A stretch of DNA of 64,000 bases, from NCBI GenBank assembly GCA_003991915.1, contig RQTK01000112.1:79452-143451 (forward strand), in the 5' to 3' direction. Each line of letters opens with the position of its first letter. Positions within the stretch are counted from its first letter, which is position 1. The translations under genes and the position numbers were made by a program. Below are positions 51,604 through 63,939 of the stretch, piece by piece. Source of the DNA: Elysia chlorotica (lineage: Eukaryota > Mollusca > Gastropoda > Plakobranchidae). The notes beneath the pieces were generated by a model. That model did not search any database. It worked only from the letters and a program-made list of their open reading frames with translations, and had not been told where the DNA came from.

Positions 51604-51770
51604 ACACAGGCACTCTCTCTTTTTCTCTCTTCAATACTCTTTTCTCTCTATCTATATCTGTCTCTCTTCTTCTCTACCCATCTATCAATGTCTCTCTTAA
51701 TTTCCAGTTATGTATCTGTCCATCTATATATCTATCTATACTATATCTATTTATCTATGATTTGAAACCG
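51090..51770 (+). repeat. 383-bp tandem duplication of a CT/ATCT-rich segment
   Basis: CCGCCTGTTTGTAATCTTTA at 51118 and CCGCCTGTTTGTAATCTTTC at 51501, each followed by TTGTCCCCATCT and (CT)n; both copies end near TTAATTTCCAGTTA (about 51410 and 51699). Confidence 0.85.
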
Positions 51771-52060
51771 TGCACTCCTTGGTTTAAAACCCACGATCAA
51801 TTTTTTTTATTCGTTTGTCCAATTTTGTCCTCTGCTGGTTGCCATAATTATTGTGTTCGTCTTAAGACCGTTTAAATAATAATTATTATATATAACACTA
51901 TTGTAGCCTATAATAGAGCTGACTTTGAACCCCCCAAAAATCCACAACAACTAGGTATTTCAATTCCGCATTGTTTCTGCATTTGTAAGGCGTTAGTCTT
52001 TGGACCCGTCCACAAAATAGCCTATTTGTATAGTCCTAGCGTTGGCCGCTAATAGAGAAT
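51771..52060 (+). mobile_element. SINE, worn fragments
   Basis: AAACCCACGATCAATTTTTT and TCGTTTGTCCAATTTTGTCC of the type 2/3 body; near the end GGCGTTAGTCTTTGGACCCG and GTCCTAGCGTTGGCCGCTAA of the tail. Confidence 0.55.
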
Positions 52061-52304
52061 TCCAGAAACCATAAACATATAACTCTATGCCAGAAACAGT
52101 TTTAGTTTGCCTCGGCGCCACCCCCTCCCCCTTTCCTCCTCAACCATCCTCTAGAGAGAGGAGCAGTTGCCAGCCCCCGACATCATGGCACTGACCGCTC
52201 TGGTCATGTAACGTTGTGCAACACCAGCCACATGGTCAGTTCATGTCCCTGTGATGCAATGCCTGGTAACGTCAGAGTCAGAGCAAGTCCACTACAACAT
52301 GTAC

Positions 52305-52585
52305 GCTGTAATTGGGGGACGAACTGGCTCATGTGGTCGAGCTTTGTTCTTCAGATCAGGAGATCCGCGGATCCAATCCCACGATCGGCAAATTTATTTG
52401 TCCGATGTTCGTCCCCTGTAACTGGTTTCGTCGGTGTCAGTATAATGTCACCGGCTCAGACAGGAGTCATGGTATACCCGCCGTGTCTCGTGTGTGGCAG
52501 CACACACAATTGTCAGACATAAGTCTTGGGACACGTCGCCGTATATAATACTCTAGAGGAAACTAGGAGACGCTAAACCCTATAG
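52305..52585 (+). mobile_element. SINE type 2, full length
   Basis: Head GGGGACGAACTGGCTCATGT, body AAATTTATTTGTCCGATGTT, central domain CGGTGTCAGTATAATGTCAC and GTCTCGTGTGTGGCAGCACA, tail GGAAACTAGGAGACGCTAAA-CCC. It shows the complete type 2 tail. Confidence 0.85.
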
Positions 52586-53202
52586 AGAACTGTAATCTCG
52601 TAGCATAGCGGTTACTTTCTTTCATGGTTAGTACATGTACTCACAGAGACTCACTTTGTTTTTAAGGTGGGCATGGAATTCTAGGGGTAGATAATAGTGA
52701 ATAGTTTGACAAAAGATCTAGTGATGTCTGGTTGGGAGGAAGGAGGAGAGGATTGATAGGTCCATCAATGGTGCAGAACTCGCAAAACTGGAAAAAACCC
52801 ACCATAATCACCACCACCAACAACAACATTTTTATAAGCAGGCCTTCATTGATAATTACTATCGCATAATACCACTATTATATTATGTGTATGATAATGT
52901 AAGACCGGTGAGAATTCATTTTAATGCTATCTCTTTAGAGGAATTCTATAGGGAGTCTGTATGGTTAGGAAAATGGTATGTGGATGCTGATAATATGCAT
53001 GCAATATAAAAAAATAATGCATTGAAATTGGATGATTTTGTGTGTGTGTAGGAAAGACATTCTTTCCTAGTTTAAAATCTCTTGATTTTTCAATGATTAT
53101 CTTATAAATAAAAAAAATAATGTCAACGGATTCAAACATTTACTCAACCGACAGGAAAGGAAATCCGACAGATTAGTTTTGCCCATCTATTTAGATAGAC
53201 TC

Positions 53203-53277
53203 TATGGTTTTGCCCGAGTTCGAACCCAGTGAGTCTCATTGATTCTCAACGCTTTACCACTTGCGCCACCTTCCCTG
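53203..53277 (-). mobile_element. SINE tRNA-like head only, minus strand
   Basis: The reverse complement of GAGTTCGAACCCAGTGAG is a B box region; GCTTTACCACTTGCGCCACC is an A-box region. No body follows. Too worn for a tRNA gene. Confidence 0.5.
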
Positions 53278-55689
53278 GAAAAAATCCTTTAATGTTAGAT
53301 AAATTCCTTTTAGTGACGACATACTTGTAGGCCATCCTTGTTATGGGTTATTTTTATCTTGCAGACATCTCTTCTAAAAATAACCTGACTGTAGTGCCTG
53401 CTCTTTACGCCGTAAGAGGCGGATCGGTTGTTACGAGGTTTGTGGTCTCAGTCACGTAAGAACGGATACTTGAGGGCCTGAAGCTTACGCCACGACCTGG
53501 AGTTACGACGCAACGGTTGACCACTGGCCCGTGGCTTGCAATATGAGCCGTGACGTTATAATTCAAGGTCGTTCTTTTTGTAAACGCTTTGTAGAAGTCT
53601 TATTTTTTTTAATATTCGTTTATTACAATAGTTCTGCAGCATGTGTCAAAATGATATTGAAATTATGCCCTCTTCCACCGCCCCCTTTCTCTTTCTAAAA
53701 TTTGGACTTTTTAAGGTCTTGCTTATAAAAAAAAACCACATAATGTTTACTCCTCTACTGCCACCTTGTGATAAAGTTCCCTTCCACTCAAGGATTCATG
53801 ACTTGTACATGCATTGCATTCACCTCCCTCTCCTCCAGCCCGCCCCCCCCCCCCCCCCCCCCCCCTCCTCTCAAGGGCTGTTAATCTCCCCCTAGTTTAT
53901 TTCCCCGTTACGTATTGAGCACACAGTATGACGTGTCCTGCTGGTTTGTCCAAGGCTCTACCGTGGTCCATGGCACGCCATGACGTAAGGGACGACGTAA
54001 CCCATGAATGGTCTTTGGGGCGCTGTTATACTGTTACACAGCGGTGAAATAGGGGAAAATATAACACACAACCATTTCTTTCATAAAACCGGTGCTACTA
54101 GAATCTAGTTGCATGTATTTCTATAACGTGCAAGTTAGTACTTGTACTAGATCTAGTAGCCTGCAAGTCTTCGTCTCATTTCCCACATAATATACCCTTG
54201 GAGTTGTATACACATGTACATTGTTACGATAGGCATATACCATAACGTTCAACTGTTACGAGGGATGTCATTGCCTTGATAAAGCCATTATTTCAATACC
54301 TTTGGCGATCTCTTTGCACTAGGACTGTTCATTACTCATTGTATGATGTGCATCTTGTGCGTTTCTTTTTTTTTCCTCACGGCGGCGTATTGAGGGGTAG
54401 TGATAATTCATAAAAGACTCAAGGATATCATAAGTTTGGAAGCGTTGGATGCGAAATCTGAGGCCTGATAATACACGGAAATCTAGAGCCCATTACATTA
54501 CACCCTGTTATAAAACTATCATGGATACACAACAAAAGCAGGTAGGACAATAATTATAATTATTGTAATGAGGCGTAAAAAATGCTGTGCAAAGTAATTT
54601 CACAGTTTTTAGATCCATTCTCAATAATTATTTTCCATTTTTAAAACAATGTCTTTTTCCCTTTAAAAAAACCCACTTGAACGCCGTTCAGAGTCTTCAT
54701 AAATCAATTTCCAGAAACACATTGTATTCTATTGCAACTTCTACTTCATATACTTTTTTTCATGTTTTGTCTTATCACTAAATATAATGTTAGCCGTTTT
54801 ATTTGAATTATTCTCTACAGTTAGTTCTATTTACAAACGTGATGAGTATGCGTTGCTTAGTTCACGTCACATGACTTGTATCTTAAGAAATCATTATTTT
54901 GCCGTATTTTTTCTTTAGATCAGTTCACGTTGTCGTTCCAATTAAATTGTACACCTTTTACAATAGCCGTATGTGCCATTTAAAATGATATACAAATAAT
55001 ATTATTATGGGCTCCCTGTGTTAACAAATAGAAAGTACACATTCTCAAATACAACAAGCCATACATAGGTGACTGTTCTCGGTACCATTGGATTCGATTA
55101 TCAAAATAATTGTATACTTTATAAAAGTTCTGACTACACCCGAGTCAAGTCTTGATGATACCGTCTATCATTTCAACTTTTTCATATTAAATTTTCATGA
55201 ATCGGTTTCCCATTCGTTTTGTGCTGGTGAATAACATTTTAGTATTTTGTTTGAAGCTTTATTTTTTGGAGAAAAAAAACCCGGACAACCCTGCTGATCT
55301 GATATTCTCGACATGTAGCCTACCCATAGCTGTGGACACCGTTTTCCAGAAAGCCGTGTTTGGAATTATATCAGCAACACCATTTCAAATGATTTCGATT
55401 TTTAATATTAACATGGCATTAAAACTTTAAGCTTCTTGATTATATGTACAAACTACCATCATCATGGCACATGTCACATTCATGGTGATTTCGATTTTCT
55501 CTGATTTAGGTTGATCTTTAAAATGTCAGTGATCGAGTTTTTACTGGTAATTGTTGTTCATCACCTGGGTTGCATAATCTCCCAGCAGGAAGTCACGATT
55601 TAGTATGATCGCCCTAATCTCCTCTGTCCACTAACTGAATCGCCCACACAGTTTAAATGCCTTGCGTTAACAAGGCGATAAGGGATGGC
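53278..55689. other. Intergenic sequence, no gene recognised
   Basis: Poly-C at about 53839-53865. 53400-53560 and 53930-54020 are GC-richer with several ACGTAA/TTACG motifs; the rest is AT-rich. Confidence 0.5.
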
Positions 55690-55775
55690 GTAATCCTGCC
55701 TCCTAGTCATGTGGTTTTCTGATCGCTCATTGGCTCCGTAAGTCTAGGCTAAAGCTTTGATTGGACGCCGGCACA
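55690..55775 (-). repeat. CCAAT-containing interspersed repeat, copy 2 (minus strand)
   Basis: TTTTCTGATCGCTCATTGGC then TCCGTAAGTCTAGGCTAAAG and TTGATTGGACG are the reverse complement of the repeat seen at 57540 and 41255. Confidence 0.75.
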
Positions 55776-56130
55776 GATTTCCTTACCTTTTGGCTTCGTT
55801 TTGGTTATGGTTCCCGTAACGTATGGCTTTGTCATTATGGTTAATGATTCGAATATCTCAATTCATGTACGGTAATGCTACTATGTAAATTAATGTAAAG
55901 CTCTCCCACAAAGATTGTTCCAAAGGTTAAATAAGACCACATTTTTTGTCTCTAAAATTTGATTTATCTAGAGTATTTAACTTATAAATAAACTACACGT
56001 GTTTCTTGTTCACCAGCATTTTTAAAGATTAGGTGGAGTTAAATCCTCATGGTTTGATGCATTTTTTAATTTTTTTTCTCTTTTACAAAACAGATAATTA
56101 TTTCTCTCAGTAATACAGTACCTTCTCATA

Positions 56131-56134
<4 letters not shown>

Positions 56135-56202
<68 letters not shown>
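56135..56202. repeat. (CT)n microsatellite
   Basis: Pure CT run. Confidence 0.97.
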
Positions 56203-56207
<5 letters not shown>

Positions 56208-56696
56208 AGACTTCAGGTTTCTTTATCATTAAGCAATATAGTTGGTTATGTACGGTACATATAATATGTATGTCCGGGAGCCGCATTTTTTAGCATACAA
56301 TAAAAAAAAATTGGAACTGACTGTGCAAGTTTCACGAATCTATAGGTCTTCTGATTTCTGCGAGGAACTGCTTGATGGAGTTCGATAAATTTACATTACA
56401 CGCTATAACCAGTGCTGGACCAGGCATCCTTCGCCAAAAAAAAGGTCTCGTTTTGATCATTCATGAATTACTCTGGTCTCATATCATATCGCATGCTGGT
56501 AGATCATTATCAGCCAATTAAACGATTTCGTTCATCAATTTCTCACGATTAGGGTGTATCAAAAACTTAAATTAGGGTTGTTTAGTTGGATAAAATACTT
56601 GTACGTCAAAGTCAAGTGCTGGTACGTCACACGTGTTGGGAAAACCCTACCTGTTCATAAATCTCGTGTTACACTGTTAGTCTGTCGGTCTCTTAG

Positions 56697-56749
<53 letters not shown>
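56697..56749. repeat. (CT)n microsatellite
   Basis: Pure CT run. Confidence 0.97.
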
Positions 56750-56752
<3 letters not shown>

Positions 56753-57086
56753 GTTTTCTTTTCTTTTACTCACTTAGTTTATACCAGTATCATTTCTTCT
56801 TCACGGCAATTCGAAATCTCTCCTTTCTTCCATAGCTTAAATCAGTGTGATCCCAATTAAACAGACTAAGGCACATCGCCATAATAAAGATTTGCTCATT
56901 AATAAAAATTATAAATTCTTTAAGTCACAACCACGCTTATGTACACGTTTTCAAACTTAACACGTGATACTACTAAACTTTGACGTCACGTTGCCCTGGA
57001 TTTGACAGAAAACATCGGGGATTTTTGGGTGTGAACAGTAAGCCTTTTTGTTCCTTTGGATAGTATTTTATTACCTATTGTAACAG

Positions 57087-57265
57087 GGGTGGGGAGTAGA
57101 ACATTGATTTTCAGTTTAATGTCACCGACTGAGACAGAGTCACGGTATCCCTGCACTGTTTCTGTGTGGCACCGCGCAAACTTTTCAAACGTTCGTTTTG
57201 GAGCTCGTCCACTATTGGCCTACATAGTAGCACTGGCGTTGGGCGCTAAGCAACTACACACTCGC
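57087..57265 (+). mobile_element. SINE type 1, internally deleted
   Basis: Head GGTGGGGAGTAGAACATTGA joins directly to TTTCAGTTTAATGTCACCGA, skipping the B box; tail GGCGTTGGGCGCTAAGCAAC. Confidence 0.75.
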
Positions 57266-57539
57266 ATTATGGGATCTTTCTCGAGACCCAGAAGACGATA
57301 AACCTTGAGAGAGCTTTAGTCCCTTTACCTTCTTCAAAGATGTCTGATGTCTAAGACCATCACGATGGCTGACCACTTGACCATGTGTTTCCAGTCTCAG
57401 GCTGTTATCAATGGACACCTTCAGATCTGGGCTGGCTATCAAGAGTTACAGAGAATGTTTGGTCACACAGTCAAACGGCCACACACCAGATACTTTGCGA
57501 TTAGCTGACCCCACAGTAAAATGAAGAAGATATTAAGAA

Positions 57540-57615
57540 AAATTATAGACTTACAGAGCCAAGGAGCGATCAGAAAACTCGACGTCAAAGGGACGTGATT
57601 ATGTCACTCGTTAAC
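57540..57615 (+). repeat. CCAAT-containing interspersed repeat, copy 3
   Basis: TAGACTTACAGAGCCAAGGA, GCGATCAGAAAACTCGACGT and GGGACGTGATTATGTCACTC. Confidence 0.75.
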
Positions 57616-57802
57616 GTTGTATAGCTCGCAAGGACTGCGCATACAGTAACACCCGTTGTAGTGACACATTCTGACACTCTGTGACACTCACCAGGACCGA
57701 TAAATACCTTGCTGTGTGTCGGTAGTAATAGTATTATACTCTATCGTATTAAATTTATTATCTACATTGTTCAAAGAGGCCTTGTAGTTTTGTTTGATTA
57801 TT

Positions 57803-58085
57803 TGCTGCTCAGCGTCCAACTTCAGCACTAAATATGCCATATATTTTATATGTTGTGTACGGATAGCAAGACTAACGTCTGACAATTTTATGTACCGTCA
57901 CAAATAGACAGTGCGCGAATGCCAAGAAAACTGTCTCAGTTGGTCATATTATAGTGATACCGACCCAACCAGCAGGGCACGAAATTGGGCAATAAGATTT
58001 TTTAATTACTTGTATCATGGATTTCGAACATGGGACCTCGCCCGAGTGAGAGTCGACGCTCTACCTTTTACGCCAATTAACCCTC
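57803..58085 (-). mobile_element. SINE, type 1 tail with type 3-like head, minus strand
   Basis: CAGCGTCCAACTTCAGCACT tail, GATACCGACCCAACCAGCAG, GATTTCGAACATGGGACCTC B box region, head end CTACCTTTTACGCCAATTAA. Confidence 0.75.
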
Positions 58086-58824
58086 TCCCCCGCCCACTCC
58101 AGCATGGTAGTGTAGGAAGAAAGAATATAAGGAAGATCTGTAAGAAAAATTCATGATTTGAAACATTTTCAAAGTAAAATTTAGAAAGAGGCGAAATTAA
58201 ATTTATAATTAATAATCACACGAAAAATAATATTGGGTTTACGTCTGAGAAGTCATATGGTCCCAGTTATGTACGCTTAAGTTGACATTCATACTGAATG
58301 TTATATAACTAGGACAGCGATTTACTGCTGTATATTGGTAGTATTTATAAGCTAAATACATTTGGCCAGTGCCTTATTTTTATCTCTCTCTCTATATATA
58401 TATGTATAGTAAATAATCTTGATCAATAGTACATGTGTACTAAGGGGGCTACCCAAGAAACGCTCCATCAGCCACTCTTGTTCAAACACGGTGTGTATCC
58501 CTAGACTCATTTCCTGCTGATAAGCTAAGACACGAAGTAGCCAAGGATCAGTGTGTTGGTTGTAACACGCCTCTCTTTGGCATCAGTAGGACAACGTAGA
58601 TGTTAAGGTCATTTTATGTCGCAAAAAAGATTGAATGACTAACATCCCCTAAAAACGTATACGCCTTGTATTTTTTGTTTTGCATCTTTCATAAGTTTTT
58701 AGATATATATAAATATTCATTTATGGGAATGTGCTGGGCGTTAAGTCACTATAGTAATTGATATATGGGTTAAGATCCTCCCTGGGAACTAGTAGGACTG
58801 GGGCTAGGTTTAGCTAAAAGAGGT
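58086..58824. other. Intergenic sequence, no gene recognised
   Basis: Unique, AT-rich; short (TA)n near 58395-58410. Confidence 0.6.
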
Positions 58825-58936
58825 TGGTTGATTGGTTGGGTTGGTTTAACGTCCAACAGCAGCACTATATAGGCTATATTGTGGACGGCCCCAAGACGGA
58901 CGTCTGACAATTTTATGTGCTGCCACACACGAGACA
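58823..58936 (-). mobile_element. 5'-truncated SINE type 1 with target-site duplication, minus strand
   Basis: From GGTTGGTTGATTGGTTGGGT (tail side) to GCCACACACGAGACATG. GCTAAAAGAG flanks it on both sides (about 58812-58821 and 58938-58947), a direct-repeat target-site duplication. Confidence 0.8.
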
Positions 58937-58998
58937 TGGCTAAAAGAGAGTTCATTCCTACAAAGATTCACGGGACATGTAGTTCTGACTATGACTTG

Positions 58999-59016
58999 CG
59001 AATAGGTCTCTCTCTC

Positions 59017-59061
<45 letters not shown>

Positions 59062-59089
59062 ATATATAATATATCTCTCTCTCTTTCTC

Positions 59090-59139
<50 letters not shown>

Positions 59140-59205
59140 TCTCTGGGTTTACCGACTCCTAGGTTCCTCAAAGGAATCCTATACGGCGACATGGCGCGTG
59201 GGATG
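58999..59205. repeat. (CT)n joined to a reversed SINE type 2 tail
   Basis: Two CT blocks around TATATATAATATA, then GGGTTTACCGACTCCTAGGT and GGAATCCTATACGGCGACA, the reverse complement of a type 2 tail. Confidence 0.8.
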
Positions 59206-60306
59206 CTGGTTCCCTGTGGTATTATTTTTATCAGGAGCACGCCTTTGCTGTCAAAGTCAGATTAAGACTCGCCCAACTTCAAAGGGTCGGACCAGGAAAC
59301 CTGTTGCTTTTTTTAAAATTTTCTAGGTATCATCATAGTCTTAAAATGTTTTCATATTTAGAAGAAGTATTATATAACCGCAGTAAATTTTTGCATTAAA
59401 TAAACAACTGCATTGTTATTTATGTTATGATTGCGGATTATCCTTTAAAAAAACCCATCATCTTCGCCATTTTTTCCTTTTCTTTTCCCTTTATCCAATA
59501 TTTCTACTCTTCCTTTTTTTGTTCTTTCGTTCTCTCTCTCTATCTCTCTCCCTCTCTTTCTTTTCCACACCCCCACCCTCTTACTTTAAAAAGTCAAAGC
59601 ATGACTAAGAGAAGCAAAAAGGACATTGTGTTTGTCGTGGAGGTTGTAATTAGATACAATAATATTATGACAAAAAGTTTGTAAAACTTTCACAGGATAA
59701 AAAATGTGAAATAGGGAGCAACGAGCAGAAAAACAAACAAACAAATGTCAATATATGTAGTGAGCAAAATAGCAATTTTGGATAATTATTTTCTGCTAAG
59801 AGAGAAAAACTTTTTTTGACAAGTTTGGAAAACTTTCTTTCACAATAGTAAAAGAAAATAGACAACAACAAACAAAAAGAGAAAACGTTCATTATGTAGA
59901 ACAGTGGAAGTAACATTTTTCCACCATTGTAAAATGGATTATTTATTCTTTCTGCCGATGAATGTTCAACCAGAGAGAAGCGTTTTGAAAACGTAATTTC
60001 ACAACGATTTTACACAAAAATAGAAGAGGGAACAACAAGCGGGAAGAGAACAATTTCATTTTTGTAGACTCGTACTCGTAGAAATATACATTATATTCAA
60101 CATAGCAATATTGGATGTATTCTCTTTGCCTCGTACATGTATTGGATGTATTATTTCTGCTGCCGACATATCGGTGATGAGGCTCACTGGGCACTTATGC
60201 AACAGCACCCGGCCGTAGTAATCAGCCGTTAACAAGCTTTCACGGGAGCATCCTGCCCGCCAAATTGGCTCCAGAGAGAAAGGCCTAGTTCCGGCTCTAG
60301 ATCTAT
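59206..60306. other. Intergenic sequence, no gene recognised
   Basis: AT-rich with a CT patch at about 59531-59560. Confidence 0.6.
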
Positions 60307-60398
60307 GGTCGTAGGTACAACGTCGTGGACGCTTACGACTAAATGAACTCTTCGATGGTGAATTGTAAGTTACTGTTACGGCGACGTTGTACTTGTTG
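60307..60398. mobile_element. Palindromic foldback element
   Basis: Left GGTCGTAGGTACAACGTCGT and GGACGCTTACGACT; right GTAAGTTACTGTTACGGCGA and CGTTGTACTTGTTGG. Confidence 0.65.
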
Positions 60399-60639
60399 GA
60401 TTCCTAACCTTTTCTTTCTTCCCCCTTCGCAGGAGAGTTAGTCGTTTCAGCTCGTCAAATCTTTACATCGCATTTAAGTAAGCTCTGTTGGAAAATTCAT
60501 GGTGGTACCTTTTACGTTTAATATGTATAGTATGATATATCTTAGAGGTAAACATCAGTGGAATACACTATTCCATTATGGTAACAGTTTTCTGCACAAA
60601 ACAAAGAAAAAGCAAACGCATTCGGTGATGATTCGCTAC

Positions 60640-60642
<3 letters not shown>

Positions 60643-60678
<36 letters not shown>
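60643..60678. repeat. (CT)n microsatellite
   Basis: Pure CT run. Confidence 0.95.
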
Positions 60679-60679
<1 letters not shown>

Positions 60680-61362
60680 ACCTTCACTCCTTTTTTCTCA
60701 GCTTGCCTTTCTTATTGATTTTTACGTTTTCTTAGTTCGGATGTCTTTCTGTATATTATTTCTTTACATGATAATCATGCGTATCGCTTTTTAGTACGAT
60801 TGGAACTTACGGAAATTTAAAAAAAAGATCGGCATTTAGAATTCAATTGTTTAAAAAATAACAGGAAAAACATTAACCTATAGATATTTGTCTACATGCG
60901 ACTATTTTAAACAACAAACACATTTAATAAAATAATAATGAAATTAAGTTTGCCAAAAGTTCAAGTAAATCATGACTAAATCTTTTTTTCAAAACGTTCG
61001 AGAAATCATAGCTATCAGATTTGTCTTAAAGACTTATATAATACACTGAAAATTATCCTGGTTTTTAGTTCGTGAAATTCTAAGCGTTAATACCGCGTAC
61101 ACGGGCTAAGCTTCTATTCTTTTTAATTAACCGATTTGGGCTCAGGATCGCCAGACCACCAGACTAACAATCTGACGAATATGATCGCATTAAGACTATT
61201 AGACTTAGTATTGTATCTAACGATGCCCATTATAAATGCTCGGGGAAAACCCAAAGCGCCATCTTTCGAGATTTTCTTGATATGACCCTCGAGGTCATGA
61301 GAATGTTTCTATGTAAACACGATAAGATTAGAGGTCCGAAGGAGTTTTGAAGCCCACTTTTC

Positions 61363-61458
61363 ATGTACATGTTTTGTACATAATATTCCAATGAGATTTT
61401 GGGACTTTTATGTACATGTTTTGTACATAATATTCCAATGAGAATTTGGGAGTTTTTG
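61363..61458 (+). repeat. Tandem duplication, two units of about 48 bp
   Basis: GTACATGTTTTGTACATAAT then ATTCCAATGAGAWTTTGGGA, twice in a row. Each unit starts with the small palindrome GTACATGTTTTGTACAT. Confidence 0.88.
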
Positions 61459-62509
61459 AGATTTGGTTGTAAAAATTATCCATGTTTAGCAACCATGTCG
61501 TGTGCATGTATATTTTTTTAATTCTTAAAAAAAATTAATTAACATTATCCTAATTTTTACGTAAACAATCTTGCAAAGTTTCCACAACGGATGTAGTGTA
61601 AGATTGTGAGAAATATAATTGTGTAACATGTTTGAGTAACGGTTAGCGTCTATAATAAAAGGAAAAATGAAAGTTTGTTTTTCTGTGTGTTATAATTATA
61701 TGAAGAAAAGAGTAGAGGTATATATATATGTATTCAAGTATTTTAATGAAGAAAACGAGAGCAGAATAATTGGTTTTGGTCTGATATCAGGTTTCGATTC
61801 ACGTGAGACAGAATTCCCCGTTTCTAACTATGTTTAAACGGTTTTTGCTCTATAGACTGTTAACAAGCACACACTGAAACATATCTTCACACTTAAACAC
61901 GACGGTCTCGTAGAGATTAATGGCTTTACATGTTTGAAATTCCAGATATCAAAAGTTAACAAACTACCGTATCCACGAGCGAAAGTCTAGACGTCTAGTT
62001 TTTAAGACGGACTTTTCTGTGTCCATATTTGATCAGTTGGACATTTCCAAGGTTTAATTGATATGACTCAAAGCTAAAAGCGCCATGGATGGCCACTCTT
62101 GGCTAAACCTCTGGGTAATTAAGTCCACATTGTTAATATTCAAGACTAGCATACATTTTTGTGGACAGGGCAGTGTCAATAATGTTCATAAATTTAGGAA
62201 TAATGTGTAGCAAATCTGATCCGGCTTCAAAGAGTTTTTTATCTCGGCTTCTCTGGGCACCAAATGTTTGTCCCCCCTGTTCAGACCCTCCATTTACACC
62301 GGAACTACGCCCTCTCAGACAGGGTCTCCAATAGTCACCGCGGGCGGGAGATCAAAGGCATTGCGGCACCAACCCTCGGCGCAAAGATGGGGACGTTAGG
62401 TACTGGCATTTCCATTGGCATCCAAAAAAATAATTATAAGAGAACTTGCGGTAAAGGGGGTCCCGGTCCGTAGCGTCATCAAAGACGCTTGCTAAGGAAA
62501 TCTACTTCG
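61459..62509. other. Intergenic sequence, no gene recognised
   Basis: 62260-62475 is GC-richer with a 69-codon open frame of no recognisable family; the rest is AT-rich. Confidence 0.5.
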
Positions 62510-62612
62510 TTACCCAATCATAGTTTTATCCTACACTTAACTTAAAGAATGCGATGAGCTTTCAGAAAACCCCATGCCCTGACTGTCGTCATTATGTTAT
62601 CAGTTATCGTCA
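62510..62612 (+). repeat. CCAAT-containing interspersed repeat, copy 4 (diverged)
   Basis: ACCCAATCATAGTTTTATCC, GCGATGAGCTTTCAGAAAAC and GTCATTATGTTATCAGTTAT. Confidence 0.65.
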
Positions 62613-63939
62613 TGAAGATTTGTGCAGCTCTGTTATAGACTACTTGGGCCAAATACGCCCAGAAAAAACCCTTATCTGAGGGGCGTGGTCGGCTATAATG
62701 GCGTTGATCGCAAAGTCTGTATCTGTGCGGATTGGTTGACACTTAAAATTCCTCTTGGGAGTTCGGGCCGCCAGAGTGCGCAGTGTTTGAAGTATCAAAA
62801 CAATATTTGCAGGTTAGTTTTGTACATGTATTGTGCTTTCTGCCCAGGCTGGACTCCCCAAAAGTGCTTTTGTCCAATGGTCCTTGGAGCCAGGTAAACA
62901 TCGTACACGATGGGTCTATACTGAGCTGAATACAGAGTAGGACCTGTAGTAATTCTGGAGTAACTGCACTGCATTGCGTGTATATAACATAGGTTGCACA
63001 TGCAAACATAATGACAAGGAGTACTTTGGAAAAAAATGAGATTTTTTTAAAAACGATGTTTTTGATTAGAAAAGAGTTGTTGCTGTTAAGCTCATATTTA
63101 TAAAATGATAATGGAAAAAAAAAGAATAAGTAGCATCGATAATTTAGATGAAACTAATTGAAAGAACAAAAAGAAAATCTTTCCGTTAACCTCCAAATCA
63201 GCTAACGACAATAGCACAGCGCAGTAATTTAGGTTCATCTCATATTTAAATTTATTGTTTCTCCTTATTGTATCATTCTAAAAGGAATGACTTCATCAAC
63301 TGAATTCTAGTTTTACATGGCTTGACGCTCTTTAAATCTTTCTCAGAGTCGTGCATATACACGTACATGTTTGATATATTTGGGCCTTTTTTCGAGAATG
63401 AGTGGATTAACAACCGGTCCAGAGTCCACTTATACTAGCCAGCTGGCTCCAAGAGTTCTCTGCCCCTTGTACCCCGGACGATATCCTGTGTCTGCTCTCA
63501 GACCAGGCTTCGCCATCTTGTTTGCCTTTGAGATTGGCCAGAATTGCTGCTCGTTTAGACTTTATTAGCTATAATGCAAACACCGGCGCTCCTTCGTCCC
63601 GCATAAAGAGATGTTAGTAATTCTTTCCCTTTCACACCTCAGGAAATTGTTCATAGTCCAAGACTTTCTAAGTATTTACCAAGAGTATTTACCAAGAAGC
63701 TCCAAGGTAAAACCTGAGGATTAAATGTTTGGTATACAATATATAGCATGACGGACAGGTCAATTCTAACTGCACTTTTTGCACTATCTTGAATTATTTT
63801 GTTATTTGTTTTTGTGATTTTTCCGAAAAAATATGTCTTTTATTTAATTCTTAGAAACGAAATTTATATACCTATGTTGTTTCCACTTAAAAAAAAAAAA
63901 AACTATTTTCCTCTTGTTCTCGTTCTTGTTCTTGTTTTT
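62613..63939. other. Intergenic sequence, no gene recognised
   Basis: 62660-62820 is GC-richer with a GGGGCGTGG box, an inverted CCAAT (ATTGG at 62733) and a donor-like TTTGCAG|GTTAGT (GT at 62813-62814), possibly a promoter or exon. 63390-63560 is also GC-richer. Neither is identified. Confidence 0.35.

Noticed and set aside
62264-62473. 69-codon frame in GC-richer DNA
   Set aside because: No recognisable family and no promoter or splice context.
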